DNA of 64,000 bases from positions 868,001 to 932,000 of the forward strand of contig JADJJY010000001.1 of the NCBI GenBank assembly GCA_016706275.1, in the 5' to 3' direction. The notes beneath the pieces were generated by a model, which was given only the letters and a program-made list of their open reading frames with translations, was not told the DNA's origin and ran no database searches. This document shows, piece by piece, positions 26,511 through 35,136 of the stretch (positions are counted from its first letter, which is position 1; each line of letters opens with the position of its first letter). Both the position numbers and the translations under genes were made by a program. The DNA is from Chloracidobacterium sp. (GTDB taxonomy: Bacteria > Acidobacteriota > Blastocatellia > Pyrinomonadales > Pyrinomonadaceae).

Positions 26511-27854
26511 ATGGCTACTTGGTTAGAGAAATGGACGCCTGAAGACGCCGATTTTTGGGAAACAACTGGAAGCAAGATCGCATGGCGGACACTCATCGTC
26601 ACAACCATTACGCTAACGCTCTCATTTGCCACCTGGTTTATGATGAGTGCGATCGTCGTCAAATTGCCCGGCATTGGCTTTAAGTTTTCGACATCGCAGC
26701 TCTTTTGGCTTGCGGCGATGCCCGGATTAGCAGGCGGAACTCTGCGGATCATCCATACGTTTTTGCTGCCGATCTTTGGAACACGAAAGATCGTAACCGT
26801 CGCAACGTTCTTAAAGCTGATTCCGTGTATAGGAATTGGTTTGGCGATAATGAACCCGGAAACTCCGTTCTGGTTGTTTATGGTTCTGGCTTTTTCGGCC
26901 GGGTTTGGCGGTGGCGATTTTTCATCGTACATGCCCAGCACCAGCGTATTTTTTCCAAAACGATTGCAAGGAACAGCGCTCGGGATTCAGGCCGGGATCG
27001 GAAATTTTGGCGTAAGCCTCGCTCAGTTCGCAACACCTTTGATCATCACTTTTGCAATGATAGGTGGTTCGCAGACGATCCAGTCAATCGACCCAAACAC
27101 CAAAGTCGTAACGGGTTCAAGTTCGATATGGCTGCAAAATGCCGCGTTCTGGTATGTTCCGCTTTTGATCATTTTTGGCATCCTGGCCTGGATGCTGTTA
27201 AGAAGTGTGCCGATCAAAGCCACGTTCACCGAGCAATTAGACATTTTCAAAGACAAACACACGTGGTTTTGCACGATCACATACTTGATGACGTTCGGAG
27301 GTTTTTCAGGTCTTGCGGCCGCTTTCCCATTGCTTATCAAGACGTTATACGGAGGCTTTCCTAATCCGCCTGATCCACTCAAATATGCATTTTTTGGGCC
27401 GCTTATCGGGTCGGCCAGCCGCGTGCTATTTGGATTTGTAGCGGATAAGGTCGGCGGTGCGATCCTGACGACGATCTGTGGAATCGCATTAGTTGCAGGA
27501 ACGATCGCCATGATCGCGTTGGGTCTCTTTACCCCGACCTCGGTTGATCAATTCGGAATGTTCGTAACGCTTATGCTGACGCTTTTTTTCTTTACAGGTA
27601 TGGGCAATGCCGCTACGTTTCGTCAGTATCCGATCATCTTTGGACATAATCCGCGACAGGCCGCTGGCGTGATCGGTTGGACGGCCGCTATTGCCGCATA
27701 TGGTCCTTTCATCTTTTCAATGCTGATCAGCACAGCACTCTCAACCACCGGATCTGTGAATCCATTTTTCATCGGACTGACAGTATTTTTTATCTTCGCA
27801 ACTTTCATAAATTGGTGGTTTTACACCCGCAGAAATTGCGAAAGACCGAGTTAA
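26511..27854 (+). CDS. narK: NarK-type nitrate/nitrite MFS transporter (second copy)
   Basis: 447-residue 12-helix MFS protein without the periplasmic insert of the first copy. The nitrate-porter glycine motif is AGFGGGDFSSYMPSTSVFFP near 130-150; FFTGMGNAATFRQYP near 358-372 is the second signature region. AAGGA precedes the ATG at 26511. The two NarK types next to an nrfHA pair suggest separate nitrate import and nitrate/nitrite exchange; which does what cannot be read from sequence. Confidence 0.92.
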   Translation: MATWLEKWTPEDADFWETTGSKIAWRTLIVTTITLTLSFATWFMMSAIVVKLPGIGFKFSTSQLFWLAAMPGLAGGTLRIIHTFLLPIFGTRKIVTVATFLKLIPCIGIGLAIMNPETPFWLFMVLAFSAGFGGGDFSSYMPSTSVFFPKRLQGTALGIQAGIGNFGVSLAQFATPLIITFAMIGGSQTIQSIDPNTKVVTGSSSIWLQNAAFWYVPLLIIFGILAWMLLRSVPIKATFTEQLDIFKDKHTWFCTITYLMTFGGFSGLAAAFPLLIKTLYGGFPNPPDPLKYAFFGPLIGSASRVLFGFVADKVGGAILTTICGIALVAGTIAMIALGLFTPTSVDQFGMFVTLMLTLFFFTGMGNAATFRQYPIIFGHNPRQAAGVIGWTAAIAAYGPFIFSMLISTALSTTGSVNPFFIGLTVFFIFATFINWWFYTRRNCERPS

Positions 27855-27859
27855 ATATT

Positions 27860-29275
27860 ATGTATTACAGAACTATATTCATATTGGGGATCATTTTTAT
27901 ATTCGCTTTTTCGATTTGTGCACAAACCCCTCAGGACGATGTGCAAACAAAGATCAAGCAGCTAGAAGCCCAGGTGCAAACGATCTTAGCTGAACTTGAT
28001 AAGCTGAAAAAGGCAAACGACACGTCCGCTCAAACAGCAAAAGTCGAGTCTCCGACACCAGCTGCAACACCTGAAAAAAAGGCCGAAGCCGAGAAAAAGT
28101 CAGTCGGAATCGAAATCGGAAACGGAGTTCGGGTCATTCCTTACGGGACGATCTATTTTAATGCCTTTACTAATTCTGCCGGCACAAACAATGCCGATAT
28201 TCCGCTGTTTGCCGCGACAAGCGGCAAAGGCAACACAAGCGCCAGTGTTCGTCAGACACGGCTTGGTCTGCGGATCGAAGGCGGCAAGATTGGGAAAGCC
28301 AAACTTTCCGGAGTCGTTGAGGCCGATTTTTTCGGCGGTTCGCCTGCGATAGGCATTGGCGAAAATTTTGGCGTTGTGCGCATTCGGTTGGCAAATGCTC
28401 GTCTTGATTGGGAAAAAACCTCACTCGTCATCGGACAGGATTGGGTTCCTTTCGCCCCGAATAGTCCCGTATCAATTGCAGATGCTGCGATCCCGCAGTT
28501 TGCGGCGGCTGGAAATAATTGGGCTAGATTGCCACAGATAAAAATAGAACAGCGTTGGAATAAAGGAAAAGTGGTCTGGCAAGGCGCTGTTTTAGCTCCA
28601 CAGACAGGCGATTCGAATTCCACAGCAAACTTTCTGCTACAACCAAATTCAGGGGCATTGTCGAAATTACCATTTCTCCAAACCCGCATTGCTTACAATG
28701 ACAAAGATTGGTTTGCGACTAAGAAAAGCGGGTCGATCGGCGTTTCGGCGCACTACGGACGCTCGCGTGTGTTTTCGACATCGGCACCGATCATCGAAGA
28801 TGACGTCGATTCTTACGGTGTCGCTCTGGATTGGAATTTTCCACTTCATAAACGGGTGACGTGGTCAGGGGAAGGGTTTATCGGACAAAATCTGGCGGGA
28901 TTTCAAGCCGGAGTTTTCCAAAATTACAATACGGATTATGCAGAAAAAGTGAGTAATGTTCTAGTTACAAAAGGCGTCAAAGGAATTCGGACTTCAGGCG
29001 GGTGGACCCAACTTGGTTTTACACCAAACTGGCAACAAGATAAGTTGACCTTGTACGGCTCGATCGGGTTGGATGATCCGAACAATTTAGATTTAGTCAA
29101 TACTAGGACACGAGATTTCCGGAGCCGTAACCTTGCTTGGGCATTGGACGCAATTTACCGATTCACACCGCAATTTCAAATCGGGTTCGAATTTAGACAG
29201 CTAAATACTTACTACTTGATAACTGGAAAAAAACGTGTGAACCACATAAATCTTGGAGCTGCATACTCATTCTGA
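27860..29275 (+). CDS. outer-membrane porin (O/P or DcaP-like) with coiled-coil N-terminus
   Basis: 471 residues from the ATG at 27860, 3 bases after the narK stop. A signal peptide (about 1-20) ends in C-A-Q-T-P; a short coiled coil follows (about 25-55: QTKIKQLEAQVQTILAELDKL), then a Pro/Ala linker and a beta-barrel rich in alternating aromatic residues ending in a C-terminal Phe, as needed for outer-membrane insertion. By position it is likely the outer-membrane pore for nitrate or nitrite. The frame is open for 61 more codons upstream inside narK, but those encode no signal. Confidence 0.85.
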   Translation: MYYRTIFILGIIFIFAFSICAQTPQDDVQTKIKQLEAQVQTILAELDKLKKANDTSAQTAKVESPTPAATPEKKAEAEKKSVGIEIGNGVRVIPYGTIYFNAFTNSAGTNNADIPLFAATSGKGNTSASVRQTRLGLRIEGGKIGKAKLSGVVEADFFGGSPAIGIGENFGVVRIRLANARLDWEKTSLVIGQDWVPFAPNSPVSIADAAIPQFAAAGNNWARLPQIKIEQRWNKGKVVWQGAVLAPQTGDSNSTANFLLQPNSGALSKLPFLQTRIAYNDKDWFATKKSGSIGVSAHYGRSRVFSTSAPIIEDDVDSYGVALDWNFPLHKRVTWSGEGFIGQNLAGFQAGVFQNYNTDYAEKVSNVLVTKGVKGIRTSGGWTQLGFTPNWQQDKLTLYGSIGLDDPNNLDLVNTRTRDFRSRNLAWALDAIYRFTPQFQIGFEFRQLNTYYLITGKKRVNHINLGAAYSF

Positions 29276-29298
29276 TTACTAAACAAAGTAGCCTAAAC

Positions 29299-29928
29299 AT
29301 GGGGGGATTCATACTGGCCGGCGGCGAAAGCCGGCGAATGGGTCAGAGTAAACCGACTTTGCTGCTCGGCGGCAAAACACTTATTGACCGAGCGGCCGCA
29401 GAGTTGTCTCGGATAGCTGACCCTGTATACGCAGTCGGCAACTTAACAACCGACGTTACCTCTTTGCCAATATTAGAGGACGAACTCGTCGGGGCAAACG
29501 CGAGGGGTGCAATAATTGGACTTTATAAAGCTTTATTTCACGCAAAAACTGAGTGGGCGGCTATCCTCGCTTGCGATATCCCGTTTGTAAACGGTGATTT
29601 GCTGATTAGAATGTCAACAATCGTCAAGCAGTTCGCAGACTCGCCGGACATCAGTGCTGACGCTGTCTTCGCAGAGCAGCCCGATGGACGCATCCAACCG
29701 CTTTGTGCACTTTTCCGTCCCGCCATTTGTTTACCCGAGGTCCGGAAAATGATAACTGAGGGCAATTGGAGGCTGCAAGATCTAGCAACCCGACTAAATA
29801 CGCGGATCCTAAGATCCGCCGAGTATGAAGATCTACCGGGAGCGGACCATTTTTTCTTAAACGTGAATAAACCTGATGATTACCTCACCGCCATCGATTA
29901 TGAAAACACATATCCAACCAAGGACTAG
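29299..29928 (+). CDS. mobA: molybdenum cofactor guanylyltransferase MobA
   Basis: Attaches GMP to molybdopterin to make the MGD form needed by both molybdoenzymes of this island. The nucleotide-binding opening GGFILAGGESRRMGQSKP (residues 2-19) is the family signature; ACDIPFVNGDLL near 93-104 holds the metal-binding Asp, and NVNKPDD near the C-terminus is the usual MobA ending. 209 residues is normal. It closes the island, opposite moaA. Confidence 0.93.
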   Translation: MGGFILAGGESRRMGQSKPTLLLGGKTLIDRAAAELSRIADPVYAVGNLTTDVTSLPILEDELVGANARGAIIGLYKALFHAKTEWAAILACDIPFVNGDLLIRMSTIVKQFADSPDISADAVFAEQPDGRIQPLCALFRPAICLPEVRKMITEGNWRLQDLATRLNTRILRSAEYEDLPGADHFFLNVNKPDDYLTAIDYENTYPTKD

Positions 29929-29955
29929 TTTAACTGAACTAAAACGAAAATATTT

Positions 29956-29979
29956 GGTGGGAATTTAGGTGGGAATTGA
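29956..29979 (+). repeat. 12-bp tandem repeat, module 1 (arm-site-like)
   Basis: GGTGGGAATTTA then GGTGGGAATTGA, head to tail. It lies 65 bases before a tRNA 3'-end remnant (30021). The same layout recurs at 30143-30166 before the intact tRNA-Thr, which suggests arm-type integrase sites of an attachment region. Confidence 0.5.
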
Positions 29980-30020
29980 AAAAGGGGCATTCTGAAATGT
30001 CCCTAACTTATTGAAAACAT

Positions 30021-30060
30021 TGGTGCCGTCTACAAGATTTGAACTTGTGACCTATCGCGT
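30021..30060 (-). pseudogene. tRNA 3'-end remnant (T arm and acceptor 3' strand with CCA)
   Basis: Read on the minus strand this is a T arm with a perfect 5-bp stem (ACAAG / CTTGT) around loop TTCAAAT, then an acceptor 3' strand AGACGGC, a discriminator A and CCA. No matching anticodon or D arm is visible on the 5' side, so it is only the 3' part of a tRNA. Its bases differ from the adjacent tRNA-Thr, so it derives from another tRNA. Confidence 0.55.
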
Positions 30061-30142
30061 GTGAAGCTCTCGAAAAACACGAACGAATAACCCAACAATG
30101 AAAAACCAGTCGACTAGGTGCTGATGCTCAGTTCAACATTAA

Positions 30143-30166
30143 GGTGTGAGTAAAGGTGTGAGTAAA
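30143..30166 (+). repeat. 12-bp perfect tandem repeat, module 2 (arm-site-like)
   Basis: GGTGTGAGTAAA twice, head to tail, 68 bases before the 3' end of tRNA-Thr. A conserved stretch (TAACTT-TTGAAAA--TGG-GCCG) joins repeat to tRNA end in both modules. Confidence 0.55.
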
Positions 30167-30210
30167 GAGAAACGGACCCTCGATGAGTGCCCGTAACTTG
30201 TTGAAAATAA

Positions 30211-30286
30211 TGGAGCCGCCCATCGGAGTCGAACCGACGACCTTTCGATTACGAATCGAATGCTCTACCAACTGAGCTAGGGCGGC
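30211..30286 (-). tRNA. tRNA-Thr (anticodon CGU)
   Basis: 76 bases on the minus strand, with encoded CCA (30211-30213). The acceptor stem pairs GCCGCCC with GGGCGGC; the anticodon stem TTCGA/TCGAA encloses loop TTCGTAA, giving anticodon CGT for ACG codons; the T arm GTCGG-TTCGACT-CCGAT is standard. It marks the right border of the nitrate island and could have served as an integration target. Confidence 0.93.
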
Positions 30287-30472
30287 TTGTATCAATTGTC
30301 CGGAAAGTCCGGTTTCGCACGTAAACCGCGCGAAATTTCGGCAGTGCCGAATTTCAGAATATACGTTTCTCAGTTGGCCCATGTCAAGGAGCGAGCGTGC
30401 CGCTTGGAGTTTTTGGTTGAGTGATAGTAACATTTGCTGTGAACACCAAAACATACGTTTCACAACCTTTTT

Positions 30473-30994
30473 ATGAACGATGAATTTATCCTCAGGCTGC
30501 GAAAGGCCTTTGACAACGCTTCGATGGCGGTGGTCGCACGGCGGCTGGGCATACCGCATGCGACGGTACGCAATTATTATCAAGGTCGTCTGCCGGCACC
30601 CGAAGTGCTGATCAAGATCGCGACCGAGACGGGTGTTTCGCTCAATTGGCTGCTGATCGGCACCGGTGATATGTACGCCGGACAGAGCCCACCCGTGGGC
30701 TTAGGAAAATTTATCGAGGCGAAGATCGCAGAGATGATCGATCAGCGGATCGCTGCCCTCGAAAGCGGTGTGACCGACCTTGGAACGATTGATGAGTTTG
30801 ATGTCGAGGCTGCGCTCGCCGCGTTGGACGATCCTCAGCAGGTGATGAGCGACTGGTTCGCGTTTGAGAAGCGGGAATATCCAAAGGATTTTGGCGTTGT
30901 TTTTTTTCGCGGATGGGAAAGCTTTTCCGCCGAAGAGAAGATCGCCGCTATCAATGACGCTAAGCGTGTGCTCGACCGTTCGCTAGCAGATTAA
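30473..30994 (+). CDS. phage-repressor-like HTH (XRE/CI-type) regulator
   Basis: 173-residue DNA-binding protein. The N-terminal helix-turn-helix (about 10-50: SMAVVARRLGIPHATVRNYYQGRLPAPEVLIKIA) and the following VSLNWLLIGTGDMY are the signature of Bacteriophage CI-repressor-type HTH domains. The C-terminal half is acidic and helical and lacks a LexA-type Ser/Lys protease. It lies upstream of an ImmA/IrrE-type metallopeptidase gene, the pairing used for derepression in integrative elements such as ICEBs1 (ImmR/ImmA), and is next to a tRNA. Confidence 0.82.
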   Translation: MNDEFILRLRKAFDNASMAVVARRLGIPHATVRNYYQGRLPAPEVLIKIATETGVSLNWLLIGTGDMYAGQSPPVGLGKFIEAKIAEMIDQRIAALESGVTDLGTIDEFDVEAALAALDDPQQVMSDWFAFEKREYPKDFGVVFFRGWESFSAEEKIAAINDAKRVLDRSLAD

Positions 30995-31061
30995 CTTTGT
31001 AAGCTCATTCCTGTATCTGTGATACAATGTTGCATCTATAAAATCACAGGCCGTACGTTCG

Positions 31062-31511
31062 ATGCGATTTCTCACCGAAAAAATACAACATCTCAGGATC
31101 GGCTGGAACGAGCGTGAAATGACCGAGACGGATTTTTACCGTCTTTGTCGTCGCTTTAAGATCAAGGTCGTCGAGATGCCGCTGCGGACAGGTGGTTTCT
31201 ATTACCGCGTCATGGGACGGGATTTTATCGCAGTTGACAGCCGGTTGCCGCGAGAGAAAAAGCTACTTGTTTTGTTTCACGAGCTGGGCCATTTTCTGTT
31301 TCACACACCCGAAAGCGGTGCAACTGCAAATTTTCACGGCGTCGGCCGCCGAACGCGCGTGGAACGCGAGGCGGATGTTTTTGCATTTTGTTCACTGATT
31401 CCGAGATCTTTGATCGAGACGCGGACCCCTCAGGAGTTGATCGACCAAGAGGGCTTTACGCCCGAAATCGTCGCCGAGCGGCTTGTGGTTCTTGAGCGTT
31501 ACGGCATATAA
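31062..31511 (+). CDS. ImmA/IrrE-family metallo-endopeptidase
   Basis: 149 residues with the zinc motif HELGHFLFH (about 75-83) and the downstream EREADVFAFCSLIP, whose Glu is the usual third ligand. Family members cleave XRE-type repressors; the gene 67 bases upstream encodes one. The pair looks like the immunity switch of a mobile element, but stand-alone pairs also exist in chromosomes. Confidence 0.88.
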   Translation: MRFLTEKIQHLRIGWNEREMTETDFYRLCRRFKIKVVEMPLRTGGFYYRVMGRDFIAVDSRLPREKKLLVLFHELGHFLFHTPESGATANFHGVGRRTRVEREADVFAFCSLIPRSLIETRTPQELIDQEGFTPEIVAERLVVLERYGI

Positions 31512-31588
31512 CCGGAAGTTTCACAAAATCCTAAAATCGTTGTAATATTCCGCTGTACCAATAAAACATAAATTTTCGGAGGATATCT

Positions 31589-32323
31589 ATGGCGATGAAT
31601 GAATCATTTGACTGGCGGCGCTCAGACCGCAGGATCTTTGCGACGATAGCCGTAGTTTTCCCTTTGATCATTCTGGTCGGTTTTGCCCGAACATACTATC
31701 TAAAATTTATTTTCGGCGGCGAATCGACAAACACGCTGCTTGTTCATACTCACGCTCTGTTAATGTCTGCATGGGTCATCTTTTTTGTCACGCAGGTTTG
31801 GCTCATCCGGACTAAGAACGCCAAGATCCATATGAATCTGGGCATGCTCGGCATCGCTCTCGCGATCGCGATCGTCGTCGTGGGCTTTTTTACCGGAGTC
31901 TCAGCTGCAAAATACGGCTCACCGGCAAATCCACCCGACATTCCGCCGCTTCCGTTTTTAGTGGTCCCATTTTTTGATGTAGTGTTGTTTGCCCTCTTAT
32001 TTGGCGGTGCGATCTATTTTCGTAAACGGCCTGCAGACCACAAGCGGCTGATGCTGCTGACGGCGCTCGGATTTCTACCGCCCGGCCTTGGACGGTTTCC
32101 TATCGCATCTCTGCAGTCGCTGGGGCCGTTGTTTTTCTTTGGCGTACCCACGGTCCTGGCGATCGGTTTCCTGATCTATGACACATGGCGCAACGGGAAA
32201 TTGAATAAGGTATTCCTTTTGGGCACGTTAATTCTGGCTGCGTCATATCCTTTAAGGCTCGTACTATCAGGCACCGACGCTTGGATGCGATTTGCAACGT
32301 GGCTGACAACCTGGGCGGCATAA
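31589..32323 (+). CDS. conserved multi-pass membrane protein
   Basis: 244 residues with about seven hydrophobic helices and an Asp/Arg-rich cytoplasmic N-terminus (ESFDWRRSDRR). VHTHALLMSAWVIFFVTQV near 53-71 carries two membrane-edge histidines and KIHMNLGMLGI follows, which recalls small haem-binding or DUF2306-like proteins. I cannot assign a function. GGAGG lies 6-10 bases before the ATG at 31589. Neighbours are unrelated. Confidence 0.7.
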   Translation: MAMNESFDWRRSDRRIFATIAVVFPLIILVGFARTYYLKFIFGGESTNTLLVHTHALLMSAWVIFFVTQVWLIRTKNAKIHMNLGMLGIALAIAIVVVGFFTGVSAAKYGSPANPPDIPPLPFLVVPFFDVVLFALLFGGAIYFRKRPADHKRLMLLTALGFLPPGLGRFPIASLQSLGPLFFFGVPTVLAIGFLIYDTWRNGKLNKVFLLGTLILAASYPLRLVLSGTDAWMRFATWLTTWAA

Positions 32324-32386
32324 CGTCATGAGATACCTCAGTTTGCGCGTTGTCGTGTCAGGTAGATACGCCTTACGATATAAGAT

Positions 32387-33439
32387 GTGCGGATCCTCAT
32401 CGTAAAACTTGGCAGTATTGGCGACATCATCCATACACTGCCGTCGCTGGCCGCTATTCGTCATGCCTTGCCGGATGCTCATATCTCGTGGATCGCTGAA
32501 GAAAAGTCGGCTGAGATACTGCGCGGAAATCCGTTTATCGACGAGCTGATCGAGGTTGATACGCATTCGCTTCGCGGTGGTCGCATTGTCGAGGAGATGC
32601 TGCTCGGTGCTAGCCGACAGATCAAAGAACTAAGGCAACATGAGTTTGACCTGTCGATAGATTTTCAGGGGCTTTGGAAATCGGCGATGATCGGCAAGCT
32701 GTCACGGGCTAAGCGCCGATGGGGCTTTTCGAGGGACGGTTTGCGGGAACCGGCGAGCCGTATCTTGCTGACAGATACAGTCAAAACTCCAAAACAGATC
32801 AACGTTATCGAAAAGAATTTGACACTTGCTGCGGGAGCTTTACAGATCGCGGTACCTACGAGCAATTTTGAATTTCCGATCGCGACATCCGCCGAACACA
32901 CCTCGGAGGCAGCCGCGGTCATCGAGACAGCGGGCGGCGATTTCGCAGTGCTCAATCCCGCAGGCGGCTGGGTGACAAAGCTGTGGCATGCCGAGAAATT
33001 TGGACAGCTCGCGGACCGGTTGTGGGAAGAAAAAGGTTTGATATCGATAGTTGCGACCGGACCGAAGGAGTCAGAACTCGCTGACACAGTCGAAACAAAT
33101 AGCAAGACAGAAAAACTCGTCCTCGCTCAGCCCAGCCTCAAGGGGTTTTACGAACTAGTAAAACATGCTGAGGTCTATGTCGGCGGCGATACCGGCCCGA
33201 CGCATCTGGCGGTGGCCGCCGGTGCTCCGGTCGTCGGGCTTTTTGGGCCGACCGAGTGGTGGCGAAACGGCAGCCCTAACCCTAATGATATTTGTGTGCA
33301 ACGCAGCGACATCGATTGCCGCGTCGATTGCCATCGACGGACGTGCTCGAAATGGATCTGTATGGATTCTGATGTCGAGGCGGTTTTTGCGGCGGTCGGC
33401 GAGCGGCTTCGGCGTGTAAAAATCAGCCAGCCGAGCTAA
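32387..33439 (+). CDS. family 9 glycosyltransferase (heptosyltransferase I-like)
   Basis: 350-residue GT-B enzyme of the ADP-heptose:LPS heptosyltransferase family, working on the cytoplasmic face in lipopolysaccharide core synthesis. The N-terminal RILIVKLGSIGDIIHTLPSL (2-21) and the C-terminal VGGDTGPTHLAVAAGAPVVGLFGPT are the two family motifs. A C-terminal cluster of Cys residues (CVQRSDIDCRVDCHRRTC) is also seen in many WaaC-like proteins. The GTG start at 32387 fits the motif position. Confidence 0.9.
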   Translation: MRILIVKLGSIGDIIHTLPSLAAIRHALPDAHISWIAEEKSAEILRGNPFIDELIEVDTHSLRGGRIVEEMLLGASRQIKELRQHEFDLSIDFQGLWKSAMIGKLSRAKRRWGFSRDGLREPASRILLTDTVKTPKQINVIEKNLTLAAGALQIAVPTSNFEFPIATSAEHTSEAAAVIETAGGDFAVLNPAGGWVTKLWHAEKFGQLADRLWEEKGLISIVATGPKESELADTVETNSKTEKLVLAQPSLKGFYELVKHAEVYVGGDTGPTHLAVAAGAPVVGLFGPTEWWRNGSPNPNDICVQRSDIDCRVDCHRRTCSKWICMDSDVEAVFAAVGERLRRVKISQPS

Positions 33440-33499
33440 TTTGTGAACTTTTCGCCCCGTTGCGGCATCTATGAATTGGTTGAGGAATAAAAAGAGACG

Positions 33500-34303
33500 A
33501 TGAAAAAGATTGCGATATTTTTGTTTGTATTGTGTTTGTCGGTCGCGGCGTTTGGCCAGGATGCAGGGATCACCAAAAAAGATCTGAGTCAGGCTGAGAT
33601 CGACCGTATTATTAAAAAGGTTACGGCGAACGAAGGCGATTTTCGCGCGGCGCTCACGAATTATGTTTTTAACCGCAATGCGATGGTCAACATCATCGGG
33701 CTTGGCGGGCAGATCGCCGGGACTTATAAACGCGATTCTTTTATGACTTTTAATCAGGACGGCTCGCGGTTTGAAAAGGTTCTGTTTGCCCCTGTAGCCA
33801 CAACACCGCCCGGATTTGTCACACCCGAAGATCTCGAGGATCTCGGCGGTGTCAATCCATTTGCTCTCGAACCGGCATTTGTCGCGCAATACAATTTTTC
33901 CTACATCGGCGTCGAGCGTATCGACGAGCTCAACCTCTATGTTTTTGAAGTGCGGCCAAAGGTGATCCCGGATCCAAAGAAATCGAAAGTGCGGCTTTTC
34001 ACCGGAAGGATCTGGATCGACGTTGACGATCTGATGATCGTTAAAACGAAGGGAAAAGCGGTTCCCGAGACCAAGGTCAATAAGTTTCCGATAGTCGAGA
34101 CGTACCGCGATCAGGTTGATGGCAAATACTGGTTCCCGATCGATGCTCGTGCAGACGACGAACTCGTCTTTGACGACGGCAGCGTCGTGCGGATACGAAT
34201 GCGGGTGAAATATACCAACTACGCCGTCGGCCGCAGCGAGGTGCGAATCCTCGACGACGTGCCCGATCCCAAACCGACGCCAACGCCAAAGAAGCCTGAG
34301 TAA
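33500..34303 (+). CDS. exported hypothetical protein (LolA-like fold possible)
   Basis: 267 residues with a clear signal peptide (1-19, ending AAFGQ). The body is beta-rich; RLFTGRIWIDVDDLMIVKTKGKAVPE near 168-193 recalls outer-membrane lipoprotein-sorting (LolA/LolB-like) domains. It ends in a Pro/Thr/Lys tail (PDPKPTPTPKKPE). No catalytic motif. It is convergent with plsC across a hairpin. Confidence 0.7.
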   Translation: MKKIAIFLFVLCLSVAAFGQDAGITKKDLSQAEIDRIIKKVTANEGDFRAALTNYVFNRNAMVNIIGLGGQIAGTYKRDSFMTFNQDGSRFEKVLFAPVATTPPGFVTPEDLEDLGGVNPFALEPAFVAQYNFSYIGVERIDELNLYVFEVRPKVIPDPKKSKVRLFTGRIWIDVDDLMIVKTKGKAVPETKVNKFPIVETYRDQVDGKYWFPIDARADDELVFDDGSVVRIRMRVKYTNYAVGRSEVRILDDVPDPKPTPTPKKPE

Positions 34304-34310
34304 TGAGTTT

Positions 34311-34331
34311 CTTGGTCCGGTCCGGACCAAG
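34311..34331. terminator. bidirectional hairpin between convergent genes
   Basis: CTTGGTCCG / CGGACCAAG, a perfect 9-bp stem with a 3-base loop, 8 bases after the upstream stop and 20 bases before the plsC stop. No U tract on either side, so termination strength is uncertain. Confidence 0.5.
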
Positions 34332-34351
34332 GTGGACCACAGATAAACTGG

Positions 34352-35128
34352 TTACTGTTTGGCTGGCCGTCGTCCTAACTCATCGGCGATAGCTTCACGC
34401 GTTTCCATCAACAGGTTCATCACATCTTTGCCATCGGTCTCGATCGGCGGGAGCAGGACCATTTCGATATCGCCCGCGTAAGCTACGCCGGTGCGTTTGC
34501 CCATCATCCAGTCGGTGTTTTTTATCGCGACGGGGACGATAGCTGAACCTGTCTGTAAAGCGAGATGAAATGCGCCTTTTTTGAATGGCAGCAATTCTCC
34601 GGGCATTGCACGGGTCCCCTCAACAAAAACACCGAACGAATATCCGTCGTCCATCACCTTGCGGGCCTTTTCCATCGATCGCATAGCACGCTCGGGGTTT
34701 GAACGATCGATGGCGATGATGTTGACGTAGTTCATGCCCTGGCCGAGGACGGGGACTTTGAGCAGTTCGCGTTTGGCGACGAGGCCCATCTTTTGTCCGG
34801 CATAGAAAAAGAGCGTTGCGGTGTCTATATAAGAGCGGTGGTTCGAGGCGAAAACGTATGAGCGTTTTGGGTCGAGATTCTCTTGGCCGGTTACTTTGAC
34901 CGTCGCTCCGCACGCCCGGAGCCACGTTCTCGCTCCCCAGTGAGCCAGCGGGAATAGCCACATCCGTTTGTTTATTATTCCCAACACGATCAGAGCGGGC
35001 GTGGCGATCACCAGCAGCAAAGCCCCGGCGACGAACCAGCTCCACCAATAGCGAATTTTCCCGACGGCGCGGGATTTGTTAGACTTTTGGACAGGAAAAG
35101 TCAGTTTTGTGTTTTCGGCTTCGGTCAT
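34352..35128 (-). CDS. plsC: 1-acylglycerol-3-phosphate acyltransferase (PlsC family)
   Basis: Makes phosphatidic acid by acylating lysophosphatidate at the inner membrane. One N-terminal hydrophobic segment is followed by the catalytic NHRSYID (H-x4-D) and, about 70 residues on, EGTRAMPGELLPFKKG, the phosphate-binding motif. ATG at 35128 gives 258 residues; a GTG at 35140 is in frame but less likely. A CACAGAG-type repeat begins 9 bases upstream of the ATG. Confidence 0.9.
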   Translation of the reverse strand: MTEAENTKLTFPVQKSNKSRAVGKIRYWWSWFVAGALLLVIATPALIVLGIINKRMWLFPLAHWGARTWLRACGATVKVTGQENLDPKRSYVFASNHRSYIDTATLFFYAGQKMGLVAKRELLKVPVLGQGMNYVNIIAIDRSNPERAMRSMEKARKVMDDGYSFGVFVEGTRAMPGELLPFKKGAFHLALQTGSAIVPVAIKNTDWMMGKRTGVAYAGDIEMVLLPPIETDGKDVMNLLMETREAIADELGRRPAKQ

Positions 35129-35136
35129 TGATTTCA

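Noticed and set aside
27677..27859. N-terminal extension of the porin inside narK
   Set aside because: The extension has no signal peptide, whereas the ATG at 27860 begins a clear one.
30128..30583. Minus-strand 151-codon reading frame across the tRNA region
   Set aside because: It includes the translation of the tRNA-Thr gene (AQLVEHSIRNRKVVGSTP-type artefact) and of the tandem repeat, and overlaps the HTH regulator. It is not a gene.
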